Shown here: piece after piece, positions 22,210-31,471 of the stretch | Position numbering within the stretch: the stretch's first letter is position 1 | Layout: each line of letters begins with the position of its first letter | Assembly: GCA_034436355.1 (NCBI GenBank) | Contig: DAOTVQ010000002.1 | Location: 70,943-134,942 of the forward strand | DNA from: CP2-2F sp034436355 | GTDB taxonomy: Bacteria; Chloroflexota; Anaerolineae; Aggregatilineales; UBA2796 | Length of the DNA stretch: 64,000 bases | Direction: 5' to 3' | Notes under the pieces: model-generated | Databases searched by the model: none | Seen by the model: only the letters and a program-made list of their open reading frames with translations | What the model was told of the DNA's origin: nothing | Made by a program: the position numbers and the translations under genes

Positions 22210-24276
22210 CTATTCCACGCGGATTTTATCCAAAAAGAGCCGATCACCGCGTGGCACTTCACCATCATAGATCGGCAAGCGCTGCCCGTCACGTTCGCTG
22301 TAGGCGCCAATGGAGAGAAAATACTCACCGCTTGGAAAATCTGCGGGCAGCGGCAGCGCGATGATTTGGATGAACACATCCCGATCACGCAGCAGGCTGG
22401 ACTCAATATTCAAGATGTCGTTTTGTAAGGCAGGCGCGATATCAGGGTTGCGCGAAAGGTGCGCGAACAGCCGCAAGCCCAGCACTTGTTCGCCATCGGC
22501 GCGCCAATAGGTCACCACGCGTAGCGTTTCGCCGCGACGGTAGCTGCCTTCAGGCAGCAGGCGGTAGCCCTCAAAGGTTAGGTAGCCGCCCATACGCAGC
22601 GGCAGCGTGGCTGGCTCATCGTGGGTTGTGCTTGCCTCTGGCGACCACGACGCCCGACTCAAGATCACTTGCCCAAAGTCATCGGCAACTACCTGCTCGG
22701 CGTTCACAATCAGCACGCTGCCACTTGGCAAGCCTGCCACAGGCACTTGAGTCGCATCTTGCAGCCATGTCTTCAACAGCTCTGCGATGCGCGTGCGCGC
22801 CGAAGGGTAAGCGAAAGCATAGCGCTGCGTCTCGCCACCACGTGTTAGCACCAACGCATCAAGGCAGTTGCTATAACGCAGATCGAGATCATGGCGGTGC
22901 AGCATGAGCGCCAACAGCGCTGGGTCTGGGCGCACGGCAAAACGGTATTCGGCATTCTGTATGGCAGAGCGCGCATCTAGGGAAAAGGTGCAAATTGAAG
23001 TGGTGAGGCTGTCCTGCGTGCGGTCAAGGTAGGCTGCCAAATGCCCAAGCCGCCCACGGTAGGCAATCTGCACATCGTTACGGCTTGCCCATGCTCTAAA
23101 CAGCAAGTCGCTCGTGGCGAAAAGGGTTGCGCCTGCAATGGCAAATGTACCAACGGTGATCAACTGCGCCGCTTGTGCGCGTGGCAAGCCCCGCCGAAAG
23201 AAATTAGCGAAGGCAGCCGCGCCGGCGCCAATCAACACCATGATGGCAGGCAGCGCTAAAAGTTGATGGCTGAAGTTGAGCGCGCCGCGAGTCCAGCCAT
23301 CAACCAGCAAGCCTAGCACCAACGCAAAGAGTGGCAACACATAGTTCGGTTGCTGCCAAAAGCGCCGCACTGCCTCTACCAAGCCAATTATGAGCAGCAC
23401 AAAGCCAATCGGGTTGAGCAGCGGCACGCCGGGCAAGTTGTGCTGCGGCAGCAGATCACCATAGACGCCAACACCACCCACTGCCTGAAAAAAGTTGCTC
23501 AGAAATTCACCCAATGACTCTGGGCGATTGTGCCAAAGCGTGTTTAGACCGCTGATCGGGAAGGCGCGGATGGTGGCGCTGATATAAGGAATGCCTGTGA
23601 TGAGCATCACCAATAAGCCAAAGGCGCTGTAGCTGATCACGCGGCGGGAAATTGCCTGCCGCGTCCCGCGCAGGTAGGCGACGAAGGCAATAAACAGCAC
23701 GATCAACAGCAAGCCCAACCAATGCGTGTAGGCAGTTAGCACAATCACCACACCAAGTAAGGCGTAGGCAGTTGTTTGCGGCGCGTCTGGCTCGATGCGG
23801 CGGCGCACATGTAGCGCAGCGGCAATCATCAGCAGGGCAAGCGTAATCAGCGGCAGTGCCAACGCCTCACGGGTGATCGAGCGCCCAACCACAATCGGGT
23901 AGAAGGTGAACGCCATCCCGATGGCAGCCACCAAGCCGCCATAGTGCCGAAATAAACGTCTGCCCAACGCATAAGTCAGCGCAACGCTCAATAGCCCACA
24001 TAACACGGCAAAAATCCGTAAGGGTAGCAATCCCTTGCCAAAGGCGATGCCCAGCCAACCGTGCAAAATGCCGAACAAGCCTTCTCTGCCGCCATCGGGA
24101 TCGTCCACATTGTAGAAAGAGGCAATCGCGCCGCTTCTCGCTAAAGTGGCAATATCCAGTTGGGCGATTTCTTCATCGCGGAAGCCTGCTGGCAGGCTGG
24201 TTAACCCGATGATTCGCAAGGCGGCTGCGATAAGCAGCACCACCGTGATAGTTGCCAATTTCGTCCGCTGCGCCAA
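22210..24276 (-). CDS. GT39/ArnT-like membrane glycosyltransferase
   Basis: 688 residues starting at TTG 24276 with GAGGG upstream. The first extracytoplasmic loop has the acidic pair FRDEEIAQLDIATLARSG typical of PMT/ArnT-type GT-C enzymes, followed by about eleven membrane helices to residue 390 or so. The C-terminal soluble domain (about 400-688) is beta-rich, with LPEGSYRRGETLRVVTYWRA and an ending that resembles a carbohydrate-binding jelly roll. It would transfer a sugar from a polyprenyl phosphate donor outside the membrane. Acceptor unknown. Precedes rnz on the same strand. Confidence 0.78.
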   Translation of the reverse strand: MAQRTKLATITVVLLIAAALRIIGLTSLPAGFRDEEIAQLDIATLARSGAIASFYNVDDPDGGREGLFGILHGWLGIAFGKGLLPLRIFAVLCGLLSVALTYALGRRLFRHYGGLVAAIGMAFTFYPIVVGRSITREALALPLITLALLMIAAALHVRRRIEPDAPQTTAYALLGVVIVLTAYTHWLGLLLIVLFIAFVAYLRGTRQAISRRVISYSAFGLLVMLITGIPYISATIRAFPISGLNTLWHNRPESLGEFLSNFFQAVGGVGVYGDLLPQHNLPGVPLLNPIGFVLLIIGLVEAVRRFWQQPNYVLPLFALVLGLLVDGWTRGALNFSHQLLALPAIMVLIGAGAAAFANFFRRGLPRAQAAQLITVGTFAIAGATLFATSDLLFRAWASRNDVQIAYRGRLGHLAAYLDRTQDSLTTSICTFSLDARSAIQNAEYRFAVRPDPALLALMLHRHDLDLRYSNCLDALVLTRGGETQRYAFAYPSARTRIAELLKTWLQDATQVPVAGLPSGSVLIVNAEQVVADDFGQVILSRASWSPEASTTHDEPATLPLRMGGYLTFEGYRLLPEGSYRRGETLRVVTYWRADGEQVLGLRLFAHLSRNPDIAPALQNDILNIESSLLRDRDVFIQIIALPLPADFPSGEYFLSIGAYSERDGQRLPIYDGEVPRGDRLFLDKIRVE

Positions 24277-24396
24277 AATTCCCTCGATGTGTTGGTGTAC
24301 ATTGCGTAGAAAGGTTCAGTGTGAACAGTGCATTGTGAAGTGTAGCGCATTTTGCCCGCTTTTTCACGGGTGAAGAGGTTGGCGTGGCGAGTTTTA

Positions 24397-24425
24397 TTGC
24401 GGCGCGCATCGTTCTGCCGTATAAT
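24397..24425 (+). promoter_or_regulatory. Promoter of the double-HTH regulator
   Basis: TTGCGG (24397-24402), 17 bases, then a consensus TATAAT (24420-24425). Transcription would begin near 24432, 38 bases before the ATG. Confidence 0.8.
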
Positions 24426-24469
24426 GCGCGCAATGTTGGCACTTACGCACGCTGGAGGCTGTTTAAGCT

Positions 24470-25219
24470 ATGGACTTTTCAGATGTTAGTGCGCGCTTCC
24501 GCAAAAAGCGCGAGGAAAACGCACCGCCGCCGCCTGCTGAGCGTAACTTTGCCGAGATTCACGCCCTACGCGCCCGTGTGCTAGGCGTGCTGATCCGTGA
24601 TGCGCGCATGGCAAATAACCTGAGTGCCGCGCAGCTTGCGGCTGCCATCCACAGCCAAGAAGCTGATCTGCAAGCATGGGAACTTGGTGAACAAGCGCCC
24701 AGCCTGCCGCACTTAGAATTGATCGCCTATCACCTGAACCTGCCCATCAGCCATTTCTTTGGCACAGAGATGCTAGAGCGAAAGCGCCAGCGCGAGCTGG
24801 TGACGCCGCCGCAAGAATATGCTGCCCTGCGCCAGCGCGTGATCGGTGTGCGCTTGGCATTGGCACGCCGCGAAGCACGCCTAAGCCTTGAGGAACTGGC
24901 AAAACTCAGCGGCACAACGGCTGAGATGCTGGCTGCCTATGAGTTTGGGCAAAGCGCCGTGCCGTTTCCGCAGTTGGCATCGCTGGCGATGGCGCTTCGC
25001 AAATCGCCCAACTACTTCCTTGAGGATGTCGGTCAGCTTGGTGAGTGGCTGGCGCTGCAAGAGGCATATGATCGCTTTAGCGAACTGCCTGAAGAAATTC
25101 GTGCATTCGTCTCGCAGCCGAACAGCTTGCCCTACCTAGAGATTGCGCTGCGGCTGAGCCAACTGCCGTTGCAAGAACTGCGCGCTGTGGGCGAGAAAAT
25201 TCTCGATATCACGCTCTAA
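24470..25219 (+). CDS. Transcriptional regulator with two tandem XRE-type HTH domains
   Basis: 249 residues from ATG 24470 (GGAGG upstream). Two Cro/C1-type helix-turn-helix domains lie in tandem: about 38-98 (RDARMANNLSAAQLAAAIHS, LQAWELGEQAPSLPHLELIA) and about 125-185 (RLALARREARLSLEELAKLS, LAAYEFGQSAVPFPQLASLA). The C-terminal 55 residues are helical, with no recognised sensor or dimerisation domain. It sits 38 bases before the ABC permease gene and may regulate the transporter, but no operator was identified. Confidence 0.85.
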   Translation: MDFSDVSARFRKKREENAPPPPAERNFAEIHALRARVLGVLIRDARMANNLSAAQLAAAIHSQEADLQAWELGEQAPSLPHLELIAYHLNLPISHFFGTEMLERKRQRELVTPPQEYAALRQRVIGVRLALARREARLSLEELAKLSGTTAEMLAAYEFGQSAVPFPQLASLAMALRKSPNYFLEDVGQLGEWLALQEAYDRFSELPEEIRAFVSQPNSLPYLEIALRLSQLPLQELRAVGEKILDITL

Positions 25220-25257
25220 AAGCATCGTTCGTCAAAGCGTTCTCTGAGGAAAAGCGC

Positions 25258-26232
25258 GTGACACCAGAACAAATCACCTTAGGCACTTTTATCAGTGTGG
25301 CAGTCATCAACGCTGCCATTCGCGGCGCTGTGCCGATCATTCTCGGCGCCATGAGCGGCATCGTCAGCGAGCGTTCGGGCATTGTGAACATCGCCATTGA
25401 AGGCATGATGCTCTTTGGCGCCTATGGCGCTTTTTATGCCAACGTGGCGCTCAGCCGCCCAGAGGTTGCGCCCTTTTTGCAAGAACAGCCCGTGCGCTTG
25501 GGACTCTCCATCCTGGCGGCGACGGCAATTGGTATTGCCCTTGCCATGCTGCACGCCGTGCTTTCGATCCGCTTTAAGGTGGATCAGATTATCAGTGGCA
25601 CGGTTATCAACATTTTCGCGCTAGGCATGACGGGCTACCTCTACGAGGGCGGGCAAAACGTGATTGATCGCCTACCACCTGTCATCCGCAACCCGTTCTC
25701 TGCTGATCAAGGTGTGATCGCTGAGGTGGGTGCCGTCATTTTTGACAAAGGTTTACTCACATACACCGCCTTTTTGCTTGTCCCCATCCTAGGCTTTTTG
25801 CTGTTCCGTACCACATGGGGCTTACGCACGCGCTCCATTGGTGAAAATCCGCGTGCCGCCGATACGCTGGGCGTGAACGTGCATCGCTTGCAATTCACCA
25901 ACTTGGCAATCAGTGGCATTTTGGCGGGCTTGGCGGGCGCGGTGCTGGTGCTAGAAGGCGTCTCGTTCGAGCGCGGCATGAGCGCCGGGCGCGGTTTTAT
26001 TGCACTTGCCGTGATGATCTTCGGCGCGTGGCGTCCATCACGGGTCATGTTCGGCGCGCTGTTGTTTGGCTACGCAGGTGCGCTGCAAAGTCAGTTACAG
26101 TTCACGGGCGTTCAGATTCCACACCAATTTGTTGCGATGCTGCCCTATGTCCTAACGCTGATTGTGTTAGCGGGCTTCATGGGGCGGGCGCGCCCGCCGG
26201 CACACATCGGGAAAGCCTACGAAACGGAGTAA
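25258..26232 (+). CDS. ABC transporter permease, nucleoside/simple-sugar (BPD_transp_2) type
   Basis: 324 residues from GTG 25258. About eight to nine membrane helices. Conserved family phrases include SERSGIVNIAIEGMMLFGAY, VDQIISGTVIN and RSIGENPRAADTLGV (the EAA-like ATPase contact), then GLAGAVLVLEG. This is the type of permease found in BMP/nucleoside and other carbohydrate-like importers. Such systems normally have two permease genes and a lipoprotein binding protein; only one permease lies here and no binding protein is nearby. The ATPase gene starts 7 bases downstream. Confidence 0.9.
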   Translation: MTPEQITLGTFISVAVINAAIRGAVPIILGAMSGIVSERSGIVNIAIEGMMLFGAYGAFYANVALSRPEVAPFLQEQPVRLGLSILAATAIGIALAMLHAVLSIRFKVDQIISGTVINIFALGMTGYLYEGGQNVIDRLPPVIRNPFSADQGVIAEVGAVIFDKGLLTYTAFLLVPILGFLLFRTTWGLRTRSIGENPRAADTLGVNVHRLQFTNLAISGILAGLAGAVLVLEGVSFERGMSAGRGFIALAVMIFGAWRPSRVMFGALLFGYAGALQSQLQFTGVQIPHQFVAMLPYVLTLIVLAGFMGRARPPAHIGKAYETE

Positions 26233-26239
26233 AGCAGCC

Positions 26240-28618
26240 ATGCCCAAAGGCGAAGTCGTCCTAGAAGTTGAAGGCATCACCAAACGCTTTCCCGGCGTGC
26301 TTGCCAATGCGGATGTGAACCTGAGCCTGCATCGCGGCGAGATTTTAGCGCTGCTCGGTGAGAATGGCGCGGGCAAAAGCACGCTGATGAATATCATCTA
26401 TGGCTTGTATCACCAAGATGAAGGCACCATTCGCCTGCACGGGCGTGAAGTGCGCTTTGCCAGCCCGCGTGAGGCGATCTACAGCGGAATCGGCATGGTG
26501 CATCAGCACTTTCAACTCATCCCGGTGCTGAGCGTGGCGGAAAACGTGGTGTTAGGCGAAGAACAGACCGCCCAACAAAACGACGCCGATGCTGAGGCAA
26601 GCCTTACCCAAGTGATGCAGGTGCAGCGCGCCACTTTGGGTGGATCGCGCTTTGTGCGCGGCGCACGCTTAGCATGGGGCGCCTTTTGGCGTGCGCTGCT
26701 GCCTCTGATCGCGGTGTTGGTGGGCATACTGATCGGTCAGATCATCTTATTGTTGGTGATGACCATCTCAACCTATTTGGTGGAATCGCCTGAATTTGCG
26801 CGGCAGGCATTCCAGCGCTTGCCACTGGAAGAACGCGCCATAACCGTATTGCGCTTGTTCTATCCCGATAATCCAACGCTCACCACGCTGCTGCTGTGGT
26901 TGCCGATTCTGTTTGGTGCAGTGGTGGGCGGCTTGTTGATGGTTTCGCTCTATCGGCACGCTAGGCAAACTTGGCGTGGTAGCGCCGTACACCGCGAAGA
27001 CTCGCGCATGGCGCCCTTAGATGCCATCCTCGACGCGCTCTTTGATCTGTTTGGCACCGCCATCCGCCGCCTAGACCGTATGCGTGCCGCCAAGCGTGTG
27101 CGCGATCTCTCCAAGCGGTTCAACCTTGAGGTTGATCCTGAGGCGATAGTTGAAAAGCTGCCCGTCGGGTTGCAACAGCGCGTGGAGATTATCAAAGCGC
27201 TCTACCGCAAGGCAGATATTCTGATTCTTGATGAGCCGACGGCTGTGCTGACGCCGCAAGAAGGCAAAGAACTCTTTCGGATTATGAAAGAGCTAACCCT
27301 GCAAGGCGTCTCAATCATCTTCATCACACACAAGCTGAAAGAGGTGCTTGCCGTTGCCGATAGCATTGTAGTAATGCGCGGCGGGCGTGTGGTGGGTGGC
27401 GCCGCACGCGCCGAACTGCCCGCTGATGATGCCGAAGCAGAGCAGTTCCTCGCCTCGCTGATGGTTGGGCGTGAGGTGTTGCTGCGCGTGGCAAAAGGTG
27501 AGGCAACGCCGCGTGACGTGGTGCTGAGTGTGCGCGATCTGCGCGCCTACGATGATCGCGGCGCCTTGGCAGTGGATGGTGCTGGTTTTGAAGTGCGCGC
27601 CGGTGAGGTGCTAGGCATCGCCGGGGTGCAGGGCAACGGGCAAACTGAATTGGTGGAGGTGCTAACCGGGCTGCGGCGCGCTGTGAGTGGCGAAATCGCC
27701 ATTGAGGGGCAGCCAATCCGCTTGGGTGATCCGCGCCGTGTGACGGATGCCGGCGTCGCACACATCCCTGAAGATCGGCAACGCTACGGTATGGTGAAGC
27801 CCTTTTCGGTTGCCGATAACCTTGTGCTGAACCGCTATTACCTGCCGCCCGTGGCAACCTTCCCAACGCCGCGCCAATTTCCAGTAGCGTTTGCCTTATA
27901 TGTAGTGATTTTCGGTGTGGTTGCCTTTCTGCTTGCTAACCTGTGGAACGCTTTCTACCCATCCTTTGCCGAAAGCCTGCGTCTTGCCGAGCTTGATCCG
28001 CGCAGCGACGCTGCACCGTTTATCACTGCCCTAGCCGTGAGTGTTGGTGCTGCGCTGCTTGGTTTTGGTCTGGCGCATTTGGTCGGCACACTTGGCACAC
28101 GCTTATTGCGCCGCATTGTAGCCGCCGACAAAGCAAGCAGCGGGCTTCAACTGGATGAGCGCGCCGTTCTTCAAAACGCCGAGCGCTTAATCGCTGAATT
28201 TGACATTCGCACGCCTTCGCCTGAGACAAGCGGCGGCAGTCTGAGCGGTGGTAACCAACAAAAAATGGTGGTGGCACGCGAATTCAGCCGTAAGCCACGC
28301 CTGTTGATCGCCAGCCAACCGACACGCGGCATTGATGTTGGCTCCATCGAGTTTATCCACCAACGCATTGTGCAGCAGCGTGATAACGGCGCGGCGGTGC
28401 TGTTGGTTTCCGCCGAGTTAGATGAGATCATGGCGCTCTCGGATCGGATCGCGGTCATGTATAAAGGGCAGATCATCGAAACGCTGCCCGCCAAAGACGC
28501 CACCCGTGAGCAGCTTGGCTTGCTAATGGCAGGCATTCGCCGCGATTGGGAAGCACCGTGGCGCACCGTCAAAGCACTGGGTGGCGAGGTGGCAGAGTCC
28601 CAGCGCAGCGGTGCTTAG
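26240..28618 (+). CDS. Two-domain ABC ATPase (nucleoside/sugar importer type) with membrane hairpins inserted in both NBDs
   Basis: 792 residues; relatives such as RbsA or nucleoside-import ATPases have about 500. NBD1 has Walker A GENGAGKST (40-48), Q-loop Gln89 (MVHQHF), signature region LPVGLQQR (307-314), Walker B LILDEPT (328-334) and H-loop ITHK (362-365). NBD2 has the degenerate Walker A of this family (GVQGNGQTE, 462-470), HIPEDR, signature LSGGNQQK (668-675) and LLIASQPTRG. Between the Q-loop and signature of each NBD lies a large insertion: about residues 108-285 with membrane helices near 152-177 and 214-237, and about 538-635 with helices near 546-568 and 592-615. All ATPase motifs survive, so this is not decay. 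It follows the permease gene and ends in a 4-base convergent overlap. Confidence 0.92.
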   Translation: MPKGEVVLEVEGITKRFPGVLANADVNLSLHRGEILALLGENGAGKSTLMNIIYGLYHQDEGTIRLHGREVRFASPREAIYSGIGMVHQHFQLIPVLSVAENVVLGEEQTAQQNDADAEASLTQVMQVQRATLGGSRFVRGARLAWGAFWRALLPLIAVLVGILIGQIILLLVMTISTYLVESPEFARQAFQRLPLEERAITVLRLFYPDNPTLTTLLLWLPILFGAVVGGLLMVSLYRHARQTWRGSAVHREDSRMAPLDAILDALFDLFGTAIRRLDRMRAAKRVRDLSKRFNLEVDPEAIVEKLPVGLQQRVEIIKALYRKADILILDEPTAVLTPQEGKELFRIMKELTLQGVSIIFITHKLKEVLAVADSIVVMRGGRVVGGAARAELPADDAEAEQFLASLMVGREVLLRVAKGEATPRDVVLSVRDLRAYDDRGALAVDGAGFEVRAGEVLGIAGVQGNGQTELVEVLTGLRRAVSGEIAIEGQPIRLGDPRRVTDAGVAHIPEDRQRYGMVKPFSVADNLVLNRYYLPPVATFPTPRQFPVAFALYVVIFGVVAFLLANLWNAFYPSFAESLRLAELDPRSDAAPFITALAVSVGAALLGFGLAHLVGTLGTRLLRRIVAADKASSGLQLDERAVLQNAERLIAEFDIRTPSPETSGGSLSGGNQQKMVVAREFSRKPRLLIASQPTRGIDVGSIEFIHQRIVQQRDNGAAVLLVSAELDEIMALSDRIAVMYKGQIIETLPAKDATREQLGLLMAGIRRDWEAPWRTVKALGGEVAESQRSGA

Positions 28619-29982
28619 CGCAGCAGATCGCGCACCTTGACCTCTGGCAAGAAGCCGCCGAACCTGCCATTGGCATCTACGGCGGCTATCGAGATCGCCT
28701 CATAGCGCATGAATTGATCCCACGCCAGCAGCGCGCTGTTCACCGTCAGCAGTATGTCGTAGCCAAGCGAGGCAGTTTGGCGCAGCGCCACCACATAGGC
28801 AGCCGCATGTGGCACGCTTGCCCACACCAATTGATGCCCGTTCGGAATTGCGGTCAGGCGCAGGCTTTCGGCAGCAGGTGGCGCCAAACCACCGCTTAGT
28901 ACGGCAACCGCCGTGAGTGCAGCGCGAGTCGTCCGTATGAGGTAGTCAAGATCAATTGCCTCTAAGGAGTCGCGCCCGTTATGTTGGCGTGTGTGATCCT
29001 CAAGGCTCTGGATCAGGCGCACAGCAGGATAGCCCGCCGCGCTGAAACTCATCTGATCACCCCAGCGCCCAACCCGATCCTCTGAGGATTGCAGCACAGG
29101 CAGCACCTCGTCAGTGTAGGTGCTGATGGCAAGCGCCACTTGCCGCGCCAACTGCCGTGAAGGTGAGTCGTTAGGCGCAGCGGAAAACAAGCGCAGCGTC
29201 CGTGAATCGGTGCGCCCGTTGGCATCGCGCATACTGCCAAGCATATCAAGGTTAAGCATTCCGCGTAGGGCAATCGGTGGCGTGTGTGCTTGCAGATAGT
29301 TCTCCACAAAGGCAAGGCTGCCCTGCCTGCCTGTTTCTTCCGCCGTGAATGCCACAAAGATCAGCGTGGCGCGCTGCGGCTGCCCTGCCATGATCTGCGC
29401 GATCTCTAAGAGCGCTGCCACGCCCGACCCGTTGTCGTTGGCGCCCGGCGCATAGGCGTTACCATCCGCTGGCGGCGTGCTGATGCTATCGTAGTGCGCG
29501 CCTATCACATAAACGCCCGCGCCAATATCGCTGCCTTGCAGCACTGCAATCACATTCTCAGAGCGCACTTGCTGACCCTGCCAGGTGTACCATACCGGCT
29601 GCGTCCAGACCTGAATCGGCTTGTTTGGGTGCGCTGCACGAATTGCCTCAAAGGCTTGAAACAGCCAATCGCGCGCCGCGCCAATGCCATAATTTGCCCG
29701 ATCCACTGGCGAAAGCACATGCCGCGTGCCAAAACGGACTAGACGGCTAAGGCTGTGCATCAGCCGATCATTTTGCACTTCCTCGCGCAACGCCCACACC
29801 TGACGGTCAACTGGGCGACCCACCTGCACATCGCTTTGCGGTGTAGGTGTAGCGGGCGGCGCTAGGGTGGGTGTGGGCAGTTGCAGGTTGAGCATACTCG
29901 GCTGCTCAGTGGTGGTCAGCGCACAGGCGAGCAGGCTGACTGTAGCAAGCGTACAACAAACGGTGCGGCATAAACGGTTCAT
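28615..29982 (-). CDS. M28-family metallopeptidase lipoprotein
   Basis: 455 residues. Lipoprotein signal with the lipobox SLLAC near residue 20, followed by a Thr/Pro linker. The M28 zinc sites are GAHYDSIS (His, Asp), GANDNGSGVAALLEI (Asp), FVAFTAEETGRQGS (catalytic Glu and ligand Glu) and LNLDMLGSM (Asp). The C-terminal 100 residues form a beta-rich domain of fibronectin-III type. It is likely an aminopeptidase on the outer face of the membrane. Monocistronic by context. Confidence 0.9.
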   Translation of the reverse strand: MNRLCRTVCCTLATVSLLACALTTTEQPSMLNLQLPTPTLAPPATPTPQSDVQVGRPVDRQVWALREEVQNDRLMHSLSRLVRFGTRHVLSPVDRANYGIGAARDWLFQAFEAIRAAHPNKPIQVWTQPVWYTWQGQQVRSENVIAVLQGSDIGAGVYVIGAHYDSISTPPADGNAYAPGANDNGSGVAALLEIAQIMAGQPQRATLIFVAFTAEETGRQGSLAFVENYLQAHTPPIALRGMLNLDMLGSMRDANGRTDSRTLRLFSAAPNDSPSRQLARQVALAISTYTDEVLPVLQSSEDRVGRWGDQMSFSAAGYPAVRLIQSLEDHTRQHNGRDSLEAIDLDYLIRTTRAALTAVAVLSGGLAPPAAESLRLTAIPNGHQLVWASVPHAAAYVVALRQTASLGYDILLTVNSALLAWDQFMRYEAISIAAVDANGRFGGFLPEVKVRDLLR

Positions 29983-30095
29983 GTTTTCCTCACTTCACGG
30001 CATTTGGCAGATGGCTGATCCCAATTTTCCAAAAAACGGACGATATGCGCTATCATAGCCAGAAAATCGCTTAGCGAGATCGTGGAGCGCACGCG

Positions 30096-31085
30096 GTGAC
30101 TGAGCAATCCGCACAAGAGAACACCAATCAGCCAACGGATAATGAGCCAATCCCAACCGTTGCACCAGAGCGCCACCTGACGCCTGAATTTCCCGATGCA
30201 CCGCACGGCGTCGCCTTTATTGGCGATGCGCCCGCCGCGCAGCCTGCTCGCCCGAAGCGCCACAAACCAACCAACCGCGAAGTGCCGCTGCCCAAGCCGC
30301 AGGTGAAACAAACCTTCCCGCTGCTGACTGCCATCAGTGCCTTGCGAACGGTGAGCGTCAGTTTTGCCGCCGCTGTGATGGCTGCCACCATCTTCATGTG
30401 GTGGACATCGCCCGACTTTTTGCCCGCCCAAGCGCGCCGCGATCTTGCGCCGGTGCAAGCAACCGCCCGCCTGATCTCTGCTGCCACACCCACTGCCTTG
30501 CCCACGCCCATTTGGTATAACCGCGTTGGCATTTTGGCAGGTCACAGCGGCATGACTTCACCCAGCGGCGGCAGGCGTGATCAGCCTGATCCGGGTGCCG
30601 TTTGCCCCGACGGATTTTTTGAGCGCAGCGTGACGGAAGCCGTGGCAGATCGGGTGGCTGCCATCCTGCGCGGGCGCGGCTATACGGTAGATATTTTGGA
30701 GGAATACGATCCGCGCCTGAACGGCTACGAGGCAGCCGTGTTCATCTCACTGCACGCCGATTCGTGCGAGAACTTCGGCTATGGCGGCTATAAATCCACC
30801 TATCCTGCGGCACGCACGCTTATCCGTGATCAAGATTCGCGCCTGAATGAGTGCATCCGCGTCAACTATGAAGGCATTACGGGCTTGCCCTTCCAGCCCG
30901 GCAGCATCACCGATAACATGCTGCTCTACCATGCCTTCCGCAAAATCAGCGTGCGGACGCCTGCCAACATCCTTGAGCTAGGCTTCTTAAGCTATGATCG
31001 CAACCTGCTGCAAAACCAGCCAGATCGCCTTGCCTTAGGCGTAGCGAATGGTATTTTGTGCTTTTTAGAGGCACAGCAACCCTAA
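30096..31085 (+). CDS. N-acetylmuramoyl-L-alanine amidase (Amidase_3), membrane-anchored
   Basis: 329 residues from GTG 30096. A cytoplasmic N-terminal tail of about 85 residues, Pro/Gln-rich, precedes one membrane helix (about 88-108, TVSVSFAAAVMAATIFMW). The catalytic domain begins at VGILAGHSG (His ligand), then FFERSVTEAVADRV (Glu ligand) and VFISLHADS (His ligand); ILELGFLSYDRNLL carries the usual Glu. It cleaves the bond between MurNAc and the peptide stem and probably takes part in daughter cell separation or wall turnover. The long cytoplasmic tail is uncommon for this family. Confidence 0.9.
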   Translation: MTEQSAQENTNQPTDNEPIPTVAPERHLTPEFPDAPHGVAFIGDAPAAQPARPKRHKPTNREVPLPKPQVKQTFPLLTAISALRTVSVSFAAAVMAATIFMWWTSPDFLPAQARRDLAPVQATARLISAATPTALPTPIWYNRVGILAGHSGMTSPSGGRRDQPDPGAVCPDGFFERSVTEAVADRVAAILRGRGYTVDILEEYDPRLNGYEAAVFISLHADSCENFGYGGYKSTYPAARTLIRDQDSRLNECIRVNYEGITGLPFQPGSITDNMLLYHAFRKISVRTPANILELGFLSYDRNLLQNQPDRLALGVANGILCFLEAQQP

Positions 31086-31106
31086 AAGGCTTATGAGGAT
31101 AGGGAC

Positions 31107-31445
31107 ATGCAGTTAACCGACAAAGAACTAGTGATGTACAGCCGCAGCACGCCCTGCCCATTTGTGAGTATTGCCCGCCGTGTGCTAGAGCGCGAAGGCG
31201 TGCCTTACCGCGAGCTGCTGATAGACCGCGATAAAACCTTTGAGGCGCGTGTGGTGGCATGGACGGGCTTCCTTTCTGTGCCAACCCTTGTTGTGGCACA
31301 GCGCGGCGAAGATTTGCCCTACGAAACGCCTGATCCACTACCGAAAGGTGCCTCGCCGCGCGGCGTGGATCGTGGCAGTATGCTAACGGAAGCAACCGAA
31401 GAAGAATTGCTAACCTGGTTACGTAAACATGGTTTTCTTGCCTGA
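31107..31445 (+). CDS. Glutaredoxin-like protein with single active-site cysteine
   Basis: 112 residues with a thioredoxin fold: beta strand LVMYSRSTPC, active-site region CPFV (the second Cys of CPYC is absent), and the cis-proline segment SVPTLVV. A Pro-rich loop (TPDPLPKGASPRGVD) is inserted before the last helix. It probably works by a monothiol mechanism or binds a cofactor. Begins 21 bases after the amidase gene with AGGATAGGG upstream; glpK begins 26 bases after it. Confidence 0.82.
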   Translation: MQLTDKELVMYSRSTPCPFVSIARRVLEREGVPYRELLIDRDKTFEARVVAWTGFLSVPTLVVAQRGEDLPYETPDPLPKGASPRGVDRGSMLTEATEEELLTWLRKHGFLA

Positions 31446-31471
31446 AACTTACACCACCTTTAGGAGTTTTT

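Noticed and set aside
27324..27866. Minus-strand open frame of 180 codons inside the ABC ATPase gene
   Set aside because: Arg/Pro/His-rich composition typical of the antisense of GC-rich genes, no ribosome binding site, and the plus-strand gene is certain.
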